Positions 8,244 through 17,099 are shown, counted from the first letter of the stretch. The stretch: 64,000 bases of DNA from Oscillospiraceae bacterium (GCA_017438745.1 JAFRUS010000007.1:1-64000), one strand, 5' to 3'. Made by a program: numbers and translations. The notes: generated by a model not told the origin, from the sequence alone.

Positions 8244-8288
8244 AAGATCCTTTCATTTCAGATGACGAAGTGAAAGGATCTTTTAATT
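8244..8288 (+). terminator. intrinsic terminator after the hicB-like gene
   Basis: Stem AAGATCCTTTCA.. with complement ..TGAAAGGATCTT and a following TTTTAATTT tract, directly after the stop codon. Confidence 0.8.
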
Positions 8289-8331
8289 TACTTAAATTGC
8301 TTAAACGTAAAACGGCTTAATTTAAGTAAAT
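8286..8331. promoter_or_regulatory. 13-bp perfect inverted repeat upstream of the mannanase promoter
   Basis: ATTTACTTAAATT (8286-8298) and AATTTAAGTAAAT (8319-8331) are perfect inverted repeats separated by 20 bp, ending 40 bp upstream of the mannanase -35. AT-rich arms at this distance suggest a two-site operator for a dimeric regulator; a cruciform or weak terminator is possible. Confidence 0.5.
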
Positions 8332-8371
8332 ATTCTATATTACTGATGCTATTTTCTGTGATGTTGCATAA

Positions 8372-8400
8372 TTGAATTCTCAATTTCTCTGTGATATAAT
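8372..8400 (+). promoter_or_regulatory. promoter of the mannanase gene
   Basis: TTGAAT (8372-8377), 17 bp, TATAAT (8395-8400) with an extended -10 TG. The leader is about 80 nt and contains the palindrome GACCGGTC. Confidence 0.75.
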
Positions 8401-8485
8401 TAAATTAAGATAATATGGTCGGTTTATTTATGACCGGTCGAAAATTGGTGAATTGTAATAGTATTTATTTTAGGAGGAATTTAAG

Positions 8486-11400
8486 TTGAATTCAAAAGAT
8501 TTAAGAAGATTCTGCAGCATGACAGCTGCGCTTGCACTTACCGCTTCAGTTTTCAGCATTTATCCGCAGGCAGAATCAGCTTCCGTTCAGGCGGCTTCCG
8601 CAAAGTACGAGTTTGAAGATGCTGAATTTACAGGCACGGTCAAAGTTGACAAGGATTCCGCTGCAAGCGGCGGATCGATCCTCTACATGACAGAGGACGG
8701 TACCATTACAGTTACAGTAAATGCTGATGCAGACGGTATGTACGACATCATTATAGCTGCAGACGGCGTAGGTGGCGGAAAACAGCAGAACCTTTACGTA
8801 AATGATACATCAGCAGGTAACATTTCAATAGCTGAAGGTTCCAGCACTTACACACCTTTTACAGCAGCTACAGTAAAACTTAACAAGGGTAAGAACACAA
8901 TAAAGATCTCCAAGTCATGGGGCTGGACAAAGTTTGACTACCTTGAAGTAAAGGAAAGAGTATATGAAACTGTTTCAGGCAATGCTGTGCTGTCGAACAA
9001 AAAAGCTACTAAGGAAACTCAGTCCCTCATGAACTATCTTGCATCCGTTTACGGTAAACACACCGTTTCCGGTCAGCAGGAAATCTACAAGTACGGTCCG
9101 CATGATTTTGAAACAGAATTTGAGTACATCAAGGATACAACAGGTGTTTATCCTGCAATAAGAGGTTTTGACTTCCTTAACACCAACCCTCTTTACGGTT
9201 CTGATGACGGTACAACTGACAGGATCATTGAATGGTGCACTAAGAATCAGTACGGAAACAACGGTATTGCAACTGCTTCATGGCACATCACAGTTCCGAA
9301 TGATTTCTCATCATATAAGGTAGGCGACAAGGTAGACTGGGCTCAGTCAACATACAAGCCGGATGAAACTGATTTTGATGCTTCAAAGGTATGCACTGAA
9401 GGCACAAAGGAATACGAATACTATCAGCTTTGTCTTAAGATGCTCGCTGAAGAACTCACAAAGCTTCAGGACGCAAAGGTACCGCTTATCTTCAGACCGC
9501 TTCACGAAGCTGAAGGCGGCGGCGGTGAGACGGGTTCTTGGTTCTGGTGGGGCAAGAGCGGTTCAAAGACCTACAAGGATATCTGGAAGCTCACATACAA
9601 GACACTTACAGAAACATACGGTCTCAACAACATCATCTGGGAATGGAACGGCTATGACTATGCTACATCAGGTGACTGGTATCCGGGAGATGAGTATGTA
9701 GACCTCGTTGCATATGACAAGTACAGCTGTACAAAGTATCTTGCTGAAAACAACTGGCAGCCGTCAGTTGAACACGATGATACAGCAGCAGGCAGCACAT
9801 TCTGGAGCCTTGTAAATCTTACAGACAAGACAAAGATGGTTGCAATGGCTGAATGTGACTGTATCTCAACTCTCTCAAACATTGAAACTGAACATGCTAA
9901 CTGGCTTTACTTCTGCCCTTGGTATGACGGCGGTTCAGACAATATAAACTTCCTTTCAAACCCAGTATTCAACAAGAAGGAAGATTTAAAGGAAATGTAC
10001 ACAAGTGACTACTGTATCTCACTTGATGAACTCCCGAAGGACCTTTATTCAAACGGAACTGCACCGGTTGTCAACCCTACTGCAACTGCAAAACCGACAG
10101 CTTCTGCTTCTCCGTCACCCTCTGCTACGGCTTCTCCTTCGCCTTCTCCGACGGTTTCTCCAACTAATTCCACAGGCGAAAAACCTATGGAGTATATAAA
10201 GGACGGCGAGAAGATCGAATTCGAAAACGGCGCTCTTACAGGCGGCGGTACAACTGAGATCGTTAAGTCAGCAGATGCAAGCGGCGGTAAGTACGTATAT
10301 CTCCAGACTGCAAAGGATACTCTTACATTCACAGTAAACGCCAAGGAAGCAGGCCTTTACAAGATGGTATTCGGCTACAAGCAGGCTTACGATGAAGGCG
10401 GAAAGATCCAGAATGTTCTCGTAAACGGCGTAGTTGCTGAGAATGTTTCATTCCCTTATACTGAAAAGTTCATCGAGACACCTGGTACTGTTATCTCACT
10501 CAAGGAAGGCAAAAATACTATTGCAGTAGAGAGCAGCTGGGGCTGGACAGATCTTGACTATTTCACGCTCACAAAGGCAGAAGCTACAAAGGTAGATGCT
10601 TCAAAGGCTTCGCTTTCAAACAAGAACGCATCTGCAGCTGCAAAGTCACTCTACAGCTACATCTGCAGCGAATACGGCAAGGCAATCATCTCAGGTCAGC
10701 AGGAATCAACATGGATGTCCGGCGGTGCTGACTATGAAATGAACTATATCAAGGACGCAAGCGGCAAGCTCCCTGCAATGAGAGGTCTCGACTACATGGG
10801 CGACGACTTCGACGGCGTAAACAAGAGAGCGAAGGAATGGTACGAAAAGGGCGGTATCGTTACAATATGCTGGCACTGCGGATCTGACTTCTCAAGAGAC
10901 TATGACGCAAGTAAGGCTGACGATCTCGACTGGGACAAGGCTCTTACACCTGGTACAGATGAATACAAGGCACTCTCTGAAGCTATGGACAAGGGCGCAA
11001 AGGCGCTTAAGGAACTCAAGGACGCAGGTGTTCCGGTTATCTGGAGACCATTCCACGAATTTGACGGAGCATGGTTCTGGTGGGGCAAAGGCGGCGCCGA
11101 GAACTTCAAGAAGCTCTGGAAGATGATGTACGAGAAGTACACAAATGAATGGGAACTCGACAATCTTATCTGGTCACTCGGATTTACAGCATCTGTTCCT
11201 GCTGAATGGTATCCGGGCGATGAATACGTAGATATCGCAGGTGCTGACACATACGTTGAAAACGATGGCTCACTCATCGGTATGTACAACAAGGTAGTTG
11301 ACGTTGTTGGTACAGAAACACCGGTTATCCTTCACGAAAACGGTTCTATTCCGAATCCTGAAAACCTTGAAGCAGACGGCGCTTACTGGAGCAGCTTCAT

Positions 11401-11767
11401 GACATGGCATACAGAGTGGATCACTGATTCTAAGTGGAATACAAAGGAAAGCATCAAGTCAGTTTACAACAGCGACTACGTAATCACTCTTGACGAACTT
11501 CCGAAGGATCTGTATACTGCTGTTGCTTCAGAACCGACTACAGTACCGACAACACAGCCTGGCACTGTTAAAACAGGTGACATTGACTGCGACGGAAAGA
11601 TCGACATAACAGACCTTTCACTCCTTTCACTTTACCTTATCGGCGACAAGAAGCTCGAAGGAGATTCTCTTAAGGCTGCTGATACAACACACGACGGAGA
11701 TATTCAGCTTACAGACCTTGCAACACTCCGCCAGTTTATCTCAAAGAAGATCACAAGTCTTGACTGA
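8486..11767 (+). CDS. cellulosomal double-domain GH26 beta-mannanase with dockerin
   Basis: 1093 residues, secreted. Order: signal peptide (1-37), CBM35-like carbohydrate module (40-155), GH26 catalytic domain 1 (165-520), Thr/Ser/Pro-rich linker (527-565), second CBM35-like module (575-690), GH26 domain 2 (700-1010), short Thr/Pro linker, type I dockerin (about 1030-1093) with two calcium loops (DIDCDGKIDITDL and DTTHDGDIQLTDL). In GH26 the acid/base and nucleophile are glutamates: E341 in RPLHE and E456 in MAECD for domain 1, E858 in RPFHE and E951 in ILHEN for domain 2; both WFWWGK loops are present. It should cleave beta-1,4-mannan and attach to a scaffoldin cohesin. TTG start set by TAGGAGG. 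Two diverged GH26 copies in one chain are unusual. Confidence 0.95.
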   Translation: MNSKDLRRFCSMTAALALTASVFSIYPQAESASVQAASAKYEFEDAEFTGTVKVDKDSAASGGSILYMTEDGTITVTVNADADGMYDIIIAADGVGGGKQQNLYVNDTSAGNISIAEGSSTYTPFTAATVKLNKGKNTIKISKSWGWTKFDYLEVKERVYETVSGNAVLSNKKATKETQSLMNYLASVYGKHTVSGQQEIYKYGPHDFETEFEYIKDTTGVYPAIRGFDFLNTNPLYGSDDGTTDRIIEWCTKNQYGNNGIATASWHITVPNDFSSYKVGDKVDWAQSTYKPDETDFDASKVCTEGTKEYEYYQLCLKMLAEELTKLQDAKVPLIFRPLHEAEGGGGETGSWFWWGKSGSKTYKDIWKLTYKTLTETYGLNNIIWEWNGYDYATSGDWYPGDEYVDLVAYDKYSCTKYLAENNWQPSVEHDDTAAGSTFWSLVNLTDKTKMVAMAECDCISTLSNIETEHANWLYFCPWYDGGSDNINFLSNPVFNKKEDLKEMYTSDYCISLDELPKDLYSNGTAPVVNPTATAKPTASASPSPSATASPSPSPTVSPTNSTGEKPMEYIKDGEKIEFENGALTGGGTTEIVKSADASGGKYVYLQTAKDTLTFTVNAKEAGLYKMVFGYKQAYDEGGKIQNVLVNGVVAENVSFPYTEKFIETPGTVISLKEGKNTIAVESSWGWTDLDYFTLTKAEATKVDASKASLSNKNASAAAKSLYSYICSEYGKAIISGQQESTWMSGGADYEMNYIKDASGKLPAMRGLDYMGDDFDGVNKRAKEWYEKGGIVTICWHCGSDFSRDYDASKADDLDWDKALTPGTDEYKALSEAMDKGAKALKELKDAGVPVIWRPFHEFDGAWFWWGKGGAENFKKLWKMMYEKYTNEWELDNLIWSLGFTASVPAEWYPGDEYVDIAGADTYVENDGSLIGMYNKVVDVVGTETPVILHENGSIPNPENLEADGAYWSSFMTWHTEWITDSKWNTKESIKSVYNSDYVITLDELPKDLYTAVASEPTTVPTTQPGTVKTGDIDCDGKIDITDLSLLSLYLIGDKKLEGDSLKAADTTHDGDIQLTDLATLRQFISKKITSLD

Positions 11768-11792
11768 TAAGCATTTTCTATAAACACTAAAC

Positions 11793-11838
11793 AAGCCGCA
11801 TCCCGTGGATTTATTCACAGGATGCGGCTTTGCTTTTT
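11793..11838 (+). terminator. intrinsic terminator of the mannanase gene
   Basis: 11-bp stem AAGCCGCATCC / GGATGCGGCTT (11793-11803 / 11820-11830) with following T-rich run. Confidence 0.85.
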
Positions 11839-11916
11839 GACTTGCTTTGATATATATGATGTGATATACTTAGTTTAAACCGGTTGTTTGAGGTTGCAAG
11901 TATGTGTACGGAATGC

Positions 11917-11946
11917 CCGTGCACCAAAGTGGTAACACGGTTTTTC
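11917..11946 (+). terminator. second terminator-like hairpin, possible attenuated leader
   Basis: CCGTG...CACGG stem (11917-11921 / 11936-11940) extended by ACC/GGT, followed by TTTTT. It lies after the mannanase terminator and upstream of the XRE gene promoter, so it ends either readthrough or a short independent RNA; no gene precedes it. Confidence 0.5.
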
Positions 11947-11967
11947 AGTGTTTTTCTATAGTGTTTC

Positions 11968-11996
11968 TTGTTTTCAGTATGATGAGCGGATATAAT
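11968..11996 (+). promoter_or_regulatory. promoter of the XRE regulator gene
   Basis: TTGTTT (11968-11973), 17 bp, TATAAT (11991-11996). Confidence 0.65.
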
Positions 11997-12063
11997 AAAG
12001 ATATCTTCGAAGATCGCACAAAAGACACAAACGAAAAACGTATTTAAAAGGAAGGTAAATGAT

Positions 12064-12990
12064 ATGGAATTCGGAACAAAACTGAAAACTGTGAGAGAAC
12101 AGAAAGGTATAACGCAGCAGACGCTGGCTGATCATCTTTATGTAACGAGACAGGCAGTATCACGCTGGGAATGCGGAGCACGTTATCCGGACCTTATGAC
12201 GGCAAAGAAGATATCAGAATACTTTGATATCTCAATGGACGAGCTTATAACGGGAGATGACTGGAGAAGCTATCCTGAAAAGCAGCCGGTCATTGAGAGC
12301 GGCAGGGCTGGAAGACTGCAGACGGCCGTGTATGCGGTGAGTGCAGTGCTTACGCTTATGTCAGTTATCGTAAGACCTTTTGTTGCCAGCGCAGCCACGG
12401 GAGAAAAAATGAGCACGATAATATCGTCTATTTTTACGGGAGGTGGCAGCTCTTCAATTATGGTCATAAGCACTCTGGCGGTGCTGGTAATGCTTCTTAT
12501 ATCGGCCGGCCTGATATACGGAACTTACAGGTCGGTACAGAAAACAGCTGACCCGAAAGTGTCCGGAGCAATAATGTGCAGCGCATTCGTTTTTCAGGCT
12601 CTGGAACGCCTGGTTACCTGTATATCGACACGTAAAATGAGCATTGCTCCGGCTTCGCTTGTTCTTCTGGGTATATCACTGTTTGGCATAGCAGCCACAG
12701 CTGACTTCTTTTTCATAAGAAAGCATGCCAATCCTGTTTTGTTTTATATAGCAGCCGGCATTTCCTTTGCATTTGAATTCGCAACGGCTTTCAAATGCCT
12801 TTTCGAACTTGCAGATATAGCAGTAAATCGTGATGCGGCTATTTATCTGGCCTATTATAATTCAGCTTTTTCGTCAGCAGCTTTTTCGATGCTTTTCTGC
12901 CTCGGAATAGTACAGGCAAAGCTGATAATGAGAAAGAGAAAACTCAGCCTCAGACAGGCGGCCGGAAAAGTATCAGAGTCTGCAGTATAA
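12064..12990 (+). CDS. XRE-family regulator with C-terminal membrane domain
   Basis: 308 residues. Residues 4-62 are a Cro/C1-type HTH (LKTVREQKGITQQTLADHLYVTRQAVSRWECGARYPD), about as found in many Firmicute one-component regulators. After a short linker there are about five to six hydrophobic helices (residues 80-110, 130-155, 165-185, 195-215, 220-240, 265-285), so the DNA-binding domain is probably tethered to the membrane. ATG with AAGGAAGG upstream. It is monocistronic, follows the mannanase gene on the same strand and is a possible but unproven regulator of it. Confidence 0.88.
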   Translation: MEFGTKLKTVREQKGITQQTLADHLYVTRQAVSRWECGARYPDLMTAKKISEYFDISMDELITGDDWRSYPEKQPVIESGRAGRLQTAVYAVSAVLTLMSVIVRPFVASAATGEKMSTIISSIFTGGGSSSIMVISTLAVLVMLLISAGLIYGTYRSVQKTADPKVSGAIMCSAFVFQALERLVTCISTRKMSIAPASLVLLGISLFGIAATADFFFIRKHANPVLFYIAAGISFAFEFATAFKCLFELADIAVNRDAAIYLAYYNSAFSSAAFSMLFCLGIVQAKLIMRKRKLSLRQAAGKVSESAV

Positions 12991-13114
12991 AGAATTACAT
13001 AATCGGGACAATAATGTGTGGAATAAAAGTCTGAATATAAGGAAAAGACGATTTTCCGGAAGCGGGAACTGCGGGGTTCCGCTTTGTAAACATATAAGTT
13101 TTTCAGGTAAAAAT

Positions 13115-13150
13115 AAAGGCTGTACGGCGCCCGCCGTACAGCCTTTTAAC
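13115..13150. terminator. bidirectional terminator between convergent genes
   Basis: Perfect stem AAAGGCTGTACGGCG with its complement (13115-13129 / 13132-13146) and T/A tracts on both sides, between the plus-strand XRE gene and the minus-strand membrane protein gene. Confidence 0.88.
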
Positions 13151-13187
13151 ATCTTATTTAAAACTTGTTGAAAGCAAAGTGTTTAAA

Positions 13188-13700
13188 TTATTCAGCCTTG
13201 TTTTCTTCAGCTTTTGGTTCTTCCTTCTTAACTGTTGAAACAACCTTGGCAGCAGCATTTGAAACAACGCCTGTAACCTGATCTGCTATCTTGTCTATTG
13301 CAGCGATAGCGATATCTGACTTCTTCATTGCTGAGAAACCTAAAAGGATAAAGAATACCTTCTCGACGATGTTTACGCAGTCTCTTAAAACTGAAACGAG
13401 AGGTGAAATGAATGGGATGCTGAATGTGCTGTAGCTGCTTGAATCAAAGATTCTGATGATGTCACCGATCATGCTTGTAAGATCAGGAACGATTCCGAGC
13501 AGGTAGTATGCGATAGCAAGAACTACGTCGAGTGCATATGCCTTTACAGCTGTTCTCTTGAGCCAGTCGTTCTTTTCAAAGAAGAAAACGTAAGCTGCAA
13601 GAATGAGGAACGGAGTCTGTCCGCCTACAAGGATTGTGAAATAGAGAGCTGCCCCCATGAGCCCTACAGGAATGCCGATAGATGTTTTTTCGTTGTTCAT
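13188..13700 (-). CDS. small polytopic membrane protein of unknown function
   Basis: 170 residues. Two or three hydrophobic segments (about 10-40, 55-80, and an amphipathic stretch around 95-122) precede a charged tail rich in Lys and Glu (VKKEEPKAEENKAE). I do not recognise a named family; small DUF4870-type membrane proteins are somewhat similar. ATG with AAAGGAG at good spacing. It lies 87 bp downstream of metG on the same strand and may be read through from it. Confidence 0.75.
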   Translation of the reverse strand: MNNEKTSIGIPVGLMGAALYFTILVGGQTPFLILAAYVFFFEKNDWLKRTAVKAYALDVVLAIAYYLLGIVPDLTSMIGDIIRIFDSSSYSTFSIPFISPLVSVLRDCVNIVEKVFFILLGFSAMKKSDIAIAAIDKIADQVTGVVSNAAAKVVSTVKKEEPKAEENKAE

Positions 13701-13787
13701 TTTTCTAACTCCTTTAATAAATAATAATATTTTATATTAATATCGCGGAAACGCCGGTCAGAGTTTACGCTGTATATTAACCGTTGA

Positions 13788-15731
13788 TCATCTGATCTTG
13801 CTGCCGCAAGGAACAGAGTCGTCCACGAAGATGACCTTTGCGCTGCCGTCAGGCATGTCGGAACAGCAGATCATACCGTTGCTTTCAACGCCGCAGAGCA
13901 CTGCAGGCTTGAGGTTTGCAACCAGTATTACCTTCTTGCCGATGAGGTCTTCAGGACTGTACCACTGTGCGATACCTGAAACTACCTGTCTTCCGCCCAT
14001 ACCGTCGTCGAGCTGTGAACAGAGGAGCTTTTTGGACTTCTTTACCTTTTCGCACTTAACGATCTTAGCTACACGAAGATCTGATTTAAAGAAGTCATCG
14101 ATTGCAATCTGCGGAGCAAGCGGTTCAGCTTCGATCTCAGGTTCTTCTGAAGCAGGAGCGTTCTGTCTGATGAGTGCGTTGAGTTCTTCGATCTCCTTGT
14201 CAACGTCGATACGCGGGAAGATAGCGTCGCCTCTGTGAACTGTTACGTTTGCAGGAAGAACGCCGAACTTTGCAGCGTTTTCGTATGAAACGTCGCTTTC
14301 TGAAGCACCGATCTGTCTCCATACTTCCGGCATTGTTGTAGGCATGAATGCGCTGAGGAGAGTTGTTGAGATTCTTACAGCTTCGAGGAGGTTGTAGAGA
14401 ACGCATGCAAGTCTTGGCTTGTTTGCTTCGTCCTTTGCGAGTACCCAGGGAGCTGTTTCGTCGATGTATTTGTTTGCACGCGAGATAACGGTGAAGATCT
14501 CAGCGAGTGCGTTGTTTATCTGAGTGTTTTCAACGAATTCGTCAACCTTTGCGCGGAGGCCTTCAGCCATGCTGATAAGGTCGTCGTCGAATTCACCTGA
14601 CTGCTTTTCTTCAGGAAGTGTGCCGCCGAAGTACTTTTCAACCATTGCAACTGTTCTTGAAACGAGGTTGCCAAGACCGTTCGCAAGGTCTGAATTTATG
14701 CGGTTTATCATGATCTCGTTTGAGAATGAGCTGTCTGCACCGAGAGCCATTTCGCGGAGAATGTGGTAACGGATAGCGTCAGCACCGTATCTTTCGCCGA
14801 GAACGAAAGGATCAACCACGTTGCCGAGGGACTTACTCATCTTCTGGCCGTTGAATGTGATCCAGCCGTGAACAGCAAGGTGCTTAGGAAGCGGAAGGTC
14901 GAGAGCCATGAGCATTGCCGGCCAGATGATAGCGTGGAATCGCATAATGTCCTTTGCAACCATGTGAACGTCTGCAGGCCAGAACTTTTCGTAGTCCTTA
15001 TGTGCTGTGTTGCCGTATCCGAGAGCGGAAATATAGTTTGAAAGAGCGTCGATCCATACGTAAACAACGTGACCTTCGTCAAAAGTTACCGGAATGCCCC
15101 ACTTGAATGTGGTTCTTGAAACGCAGAGGTCTTCGAGACCCGGCCTGATGAAGTTGTTTACAAGCTCTGTAGCTCTTGTCTTAGGTCTTAAGTAGTCTGT
15201 TTCTGTAAGGAGCTTTTCGATCCTTTCAGCGAAAGGCGACATTTTGAAGAAGTAAGCTTCTTCCTTGGCTTCAGTAACTTCACGGCCGCAGTCAGGGCAC
15301 TTGCCGTCAACGAGCTGTGATTCTGTCCAGAAGCTTTCACAAGGAGTACAGTACTTGCCTGAGTATTCGCCCTTGTAGATGTAACCCTTGTCGTAGAGAG
15401 CCTTGAATATTTTCTGTACTGTTTCGATGTGATAGTCGTCAGTTGTACGGATGTATCTGTCGTAGCTTATGTTCATGTAGCTCCAGAGCTTCTTGAAAGT
15501 TTCTACGATCTCATCAACGTATTCCTTAGGTGTAACGCCCTTTTCGGCTGCTTTCTGTTCTATTTTAAGACCGTGTTCATCAGTTCCTGTGAGGAACATT
15601 ACATCGTAGCCCTGCATTCGCTTGTAACGTGCGATAGAGTCGCAGGCTACAGTTGTGTAGCAGTGTCCTATATGCGGATTTCCTGACGGATAATATATAG
15701 GAGTAGTGATGTAAAACGGTTTATTAGGCAT
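13788..15731 (-). CDS. metG: methionyl-tRNA synthetase
   Basis: 647 residues. Charges tRNA-Met in the cytoplasm. Class I HIGH-type motif PSGNPHIGH near the N-terminus, zinc-binding CTPC...CPDC in the connecting domain, KMSKS motif in NGQKMSKSLGN, and an added C-terminal tRNA-binding EMAP/Trbp111-like domain (about 545-647, IDDFFKSDLRVAKIV...). The C-terminal OB-fold makes it the dimeric long form common in Firmicutes. ATG with GGAGG upstream. No T-box is visible; the leader from its consensus promoter is under 40 nt. Confidence 0.98.
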   Translation of the reverse strand: MPNKPFYITTPIYYPSGNPHIGHCYTTVACDSIARYKRMQGYDVMFLTGTDEHGLKIEQKAAEKGVTPKEYVDEIVETFKKLWSYMNISYDRYIRTTDDYHIETVQKIFKALYDKGYIYKGEYSGKYCTPCESFWTESQLVDGKCPDCGREVTEAKEEAYFFKMSPFAERIEKLLTETDYLRPKTRATELVNNFIRPGLEDLCVSRTTFKWGIPVTFDEGHVVYVWIDALSNYISALGYGNTAHKDYEKFWPADVHMVAKDIMRFHAIIWPAMLMALDLPLPKHLAVHGWITFNGQKMSKSLGNVVDPFVLGERYGADAIRYHILREMALGADSSFSNEIMINRINSDLANGLGNLVSRTVAMVEKYFGGTLPEEKQSGEFDDDLISMAEGLRAKVDEFVENTQINNALAEIFTVISRANKYIDETAPWVLAKDEANKPRLACVLYNLLEAVRISTTLLSAFMPTTMPEVWRQIGASESDVSYENAAKFGVLPANVTVHRGDAIFPRIDVDKEIEELNALIRQNAPASEEPEIEAEPLAPQIAIDDFFKSDLRVAKIVKCEKVKKSKKLLCSQLDDGMGGRQVVSGIAQWYSPEDLIGKKVILVANLKPAVLCGVESNGMICCSDMPDGSAKVIFVDDSVPCGSKIR

Positions 15732-15764
15732 ATGATCTCCTCCATAAAATATAGTATAAATTTA

Positions 15765-15793
15765 ATTATACCCTATTATTGTGTGTTTGTCAA
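15765..15793 (-). promoter_or_regulatory. consensus promoter of metG
   Basis: Minus strand TTGACA (15793-15788), 17 bp, TATAAT (15770-15765). Confidence 0.88.
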
Positions 15794-15873
15794 AATATTT
15801 ATACTATATAATCCTTTTGTTTCGGACAGTTTTACAGGGTGCACAATTATTGACACTTCCGCAGTGAATTGTA

Positions 15874-15902
15874 TTGCTATTTTCCATGAATTAATATATA
15901 AT
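15874..15902 (+). promoter_or_regulatory. promoter of the GspE-N-like gene
   Basis: TTGCTA (15874-15879), 17 bp, TATAAT (15897-15902), diverging from the metG promoter. Confidence 0.65.
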
Positions 15903-15942
15903 AGAATAAGAAAATTTTTTATTTTATAGGGAAGTGAATGAT

Positions 15943-16809
15943 ATGTTTGCACAGCTATTCGGCTACTATTTACTCGACAAGAACATTATTTCGCCCGATC
16001 AGCTCAACGAGGCACTGATAAACAAGAACATATACAAGGAACGTCTGGGTTCGCTGTTTGTTGAGTCGGGATATATGACAAACGAGCAGGTCGAGTACAT
16101 TCACAGCGAGCAGAAAAGATTCGACAAGAACATGGGCGACCTTGCGGTCTTTCTCGGATTTCTTTCAAGGGCGCAGATGGAGGAACTGCTCGGAAAGCAG
16201 AACAACGGGGACATTGCCCTTGCAGATGCGCTTCTTAACAAGGGGTACATTACAAAGACTGAATACGACAATCTTTTAAAGGCGTACAGACAGGAACTGG
16301 GACTTACGAGCGAGGTCGATTCCCGTAACGACCTGAAACGTGATATAATTTCGATCTACAATCTTGATGAGATGAAACATTCGGATACTTATGCCGATTA
16401 CGCATCGCTTTTTGTGCGTAACTCCGTTCGTTTCGTCGGCGATGATTTTGCGTTCACGAGTTTCAATCCGGTAAAGGATACGGAACAGGAATGCATGATC
16501 ATGCAGGATATCAAGGGCTCTGATTCGCTCCGCACGGCTATCTGCGGAAGTCAGAAGGCTTTCAATGCGTTTGCGGCAAGATGTGCCGGAAAGGACACTT
16601 TCGACTGCTCCAACAGGGACGTAGCCAACTTCCTTAATCTCCAGAACGGACTTTACGCAGCCAACGTTTTCGCCTCGGATAGCTCAAAGCTTTCCCTCGG
16701 AAAGATCGGTTATTCGCAGGATGAGCTTATCGGCACCGAGAAGGACAAGCTCATAATCCCGCTTTCATTTACCTTCGGAAAGATATATATCTATATATTC
16801 AAGATGTAA
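15943..16809 (+). CDS. protein with GspE/MshE-N-like repeats and CheX-like C-terminus
   Basis: 288 residues, cytoplasmic. The N-terminal 130 residues hold two or three repeats of the type LLDKNIISPDQLNEAL..GSLFVESGYMTNEQV and ALLNKGYITKTEYDNLL, which resemble the N-terminal MshEN/GspE-II module of type II/IV secretion ATPases, a fold known to bind c-di-GMP in some members. The rest (about 150-288) is similar in pattern to CheX/CheC-like phosphatase domains, but key catalytic residues are not obvious. No ATPase domain follows, so it is a free-standing module. I prefer the ATG at 15943 (AGGGAAG 8 nt upstream) over the GTG 9 bp earlier. A link to the Tad pilus at 47 kb is speculative. Confidence 0.65.
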   Translation: MFAQLFGYYLLDKNIISPDQLNEALINKNIYKERLGSLFVESGYMTNEQVEYIHSEQKRFDKNMGDLAVFLGFLSRAQMEELLGKQNNGDIALADALLNKGYITKTEYDNLLKAYRQELGLTSEVDSRNDLKRDIISIYNLDEMKHSDTYADYASLFVRNSVRFVGDDFAFTSFNPVKDTEQECMIMQDIKGSDSLRTAICGSQKAFNAFAARCAGKDTFDCSNRDVANFLNLQNGLYAANVFASDSSKLSLGKIGYSQDELIGTEKDKLIIPLSFTFGKIYIYIFKM

Positions 16810-16916
16810 TCAGTGTAAATGACGTGTAAATTCTGATGCGGTTTATACAAATTTATGTACATCAGACAATTAATATTTGACTCAGTTGACGAATCATACA
16901 AATATGCTATTATGAC

Positions 16917-16945
16917 TTGACTTATCGAAAATTATCCGTTATAAT
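16917..16945 (+). promoter_or_regulatory. promoter of a short leader or small RNA
   Basis: TTGACT (16917-16922), 17 bp, TATAAT (16940-16945), predicted start near 16952. Confidence 0.75.
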
Positions 16946-16951
16946 AATAAC

Positions 16952-17073
16952 AGTGTTAAGTTAATATTCGTTGTTAAAGTTAACACTCGTTTTGTTGTCT
17001 CCTTTCTTTTGTTCTACACATATTTATTTATCTCTTCTTATCTTTGCAGGGCACCGTTGTCCTGCATTTTTTA
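16952..17073 (+). ncRNA. candidate small RNA or attenuated leader with anti-Shine-Dalgarno stretch
   Basis: A unit of about 120 nt starts at a good promoter and ends in a terminator hairpin (GCAGGGCA/TGTCCTGC, 17046-17053 / 17058-17065, then six T). It has a 5' hairpin (AGTGTTAA/TTAACACT, 16952-16959 / 16980-16987) and a pyrimidine-rich single-stranded middle containing CTCCTTTC (16999-17006), complementary to GAAAGGAG ribosome sites. No open frame fits. It ends 27 bp before the lipoprotein gene, so it may instead be that gene's attenuator. Confidence 0.55.
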
Positions 17074-17099
17074 TATCTTAACGAAATTTTTATAAGTCG

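Noticed and set aside
11847..11950. Known riboswitch before the XRE gene
   Set aside because: Only one terminator-like hairpin is clear; the sequence matches no riboswitch class I can recognise and the -35 is unclear.
15732..15929. T-box leader for metG
   Set aside because: The consensus promoter lies less than 40 nt from the start codon, leaving no room for a T-box.
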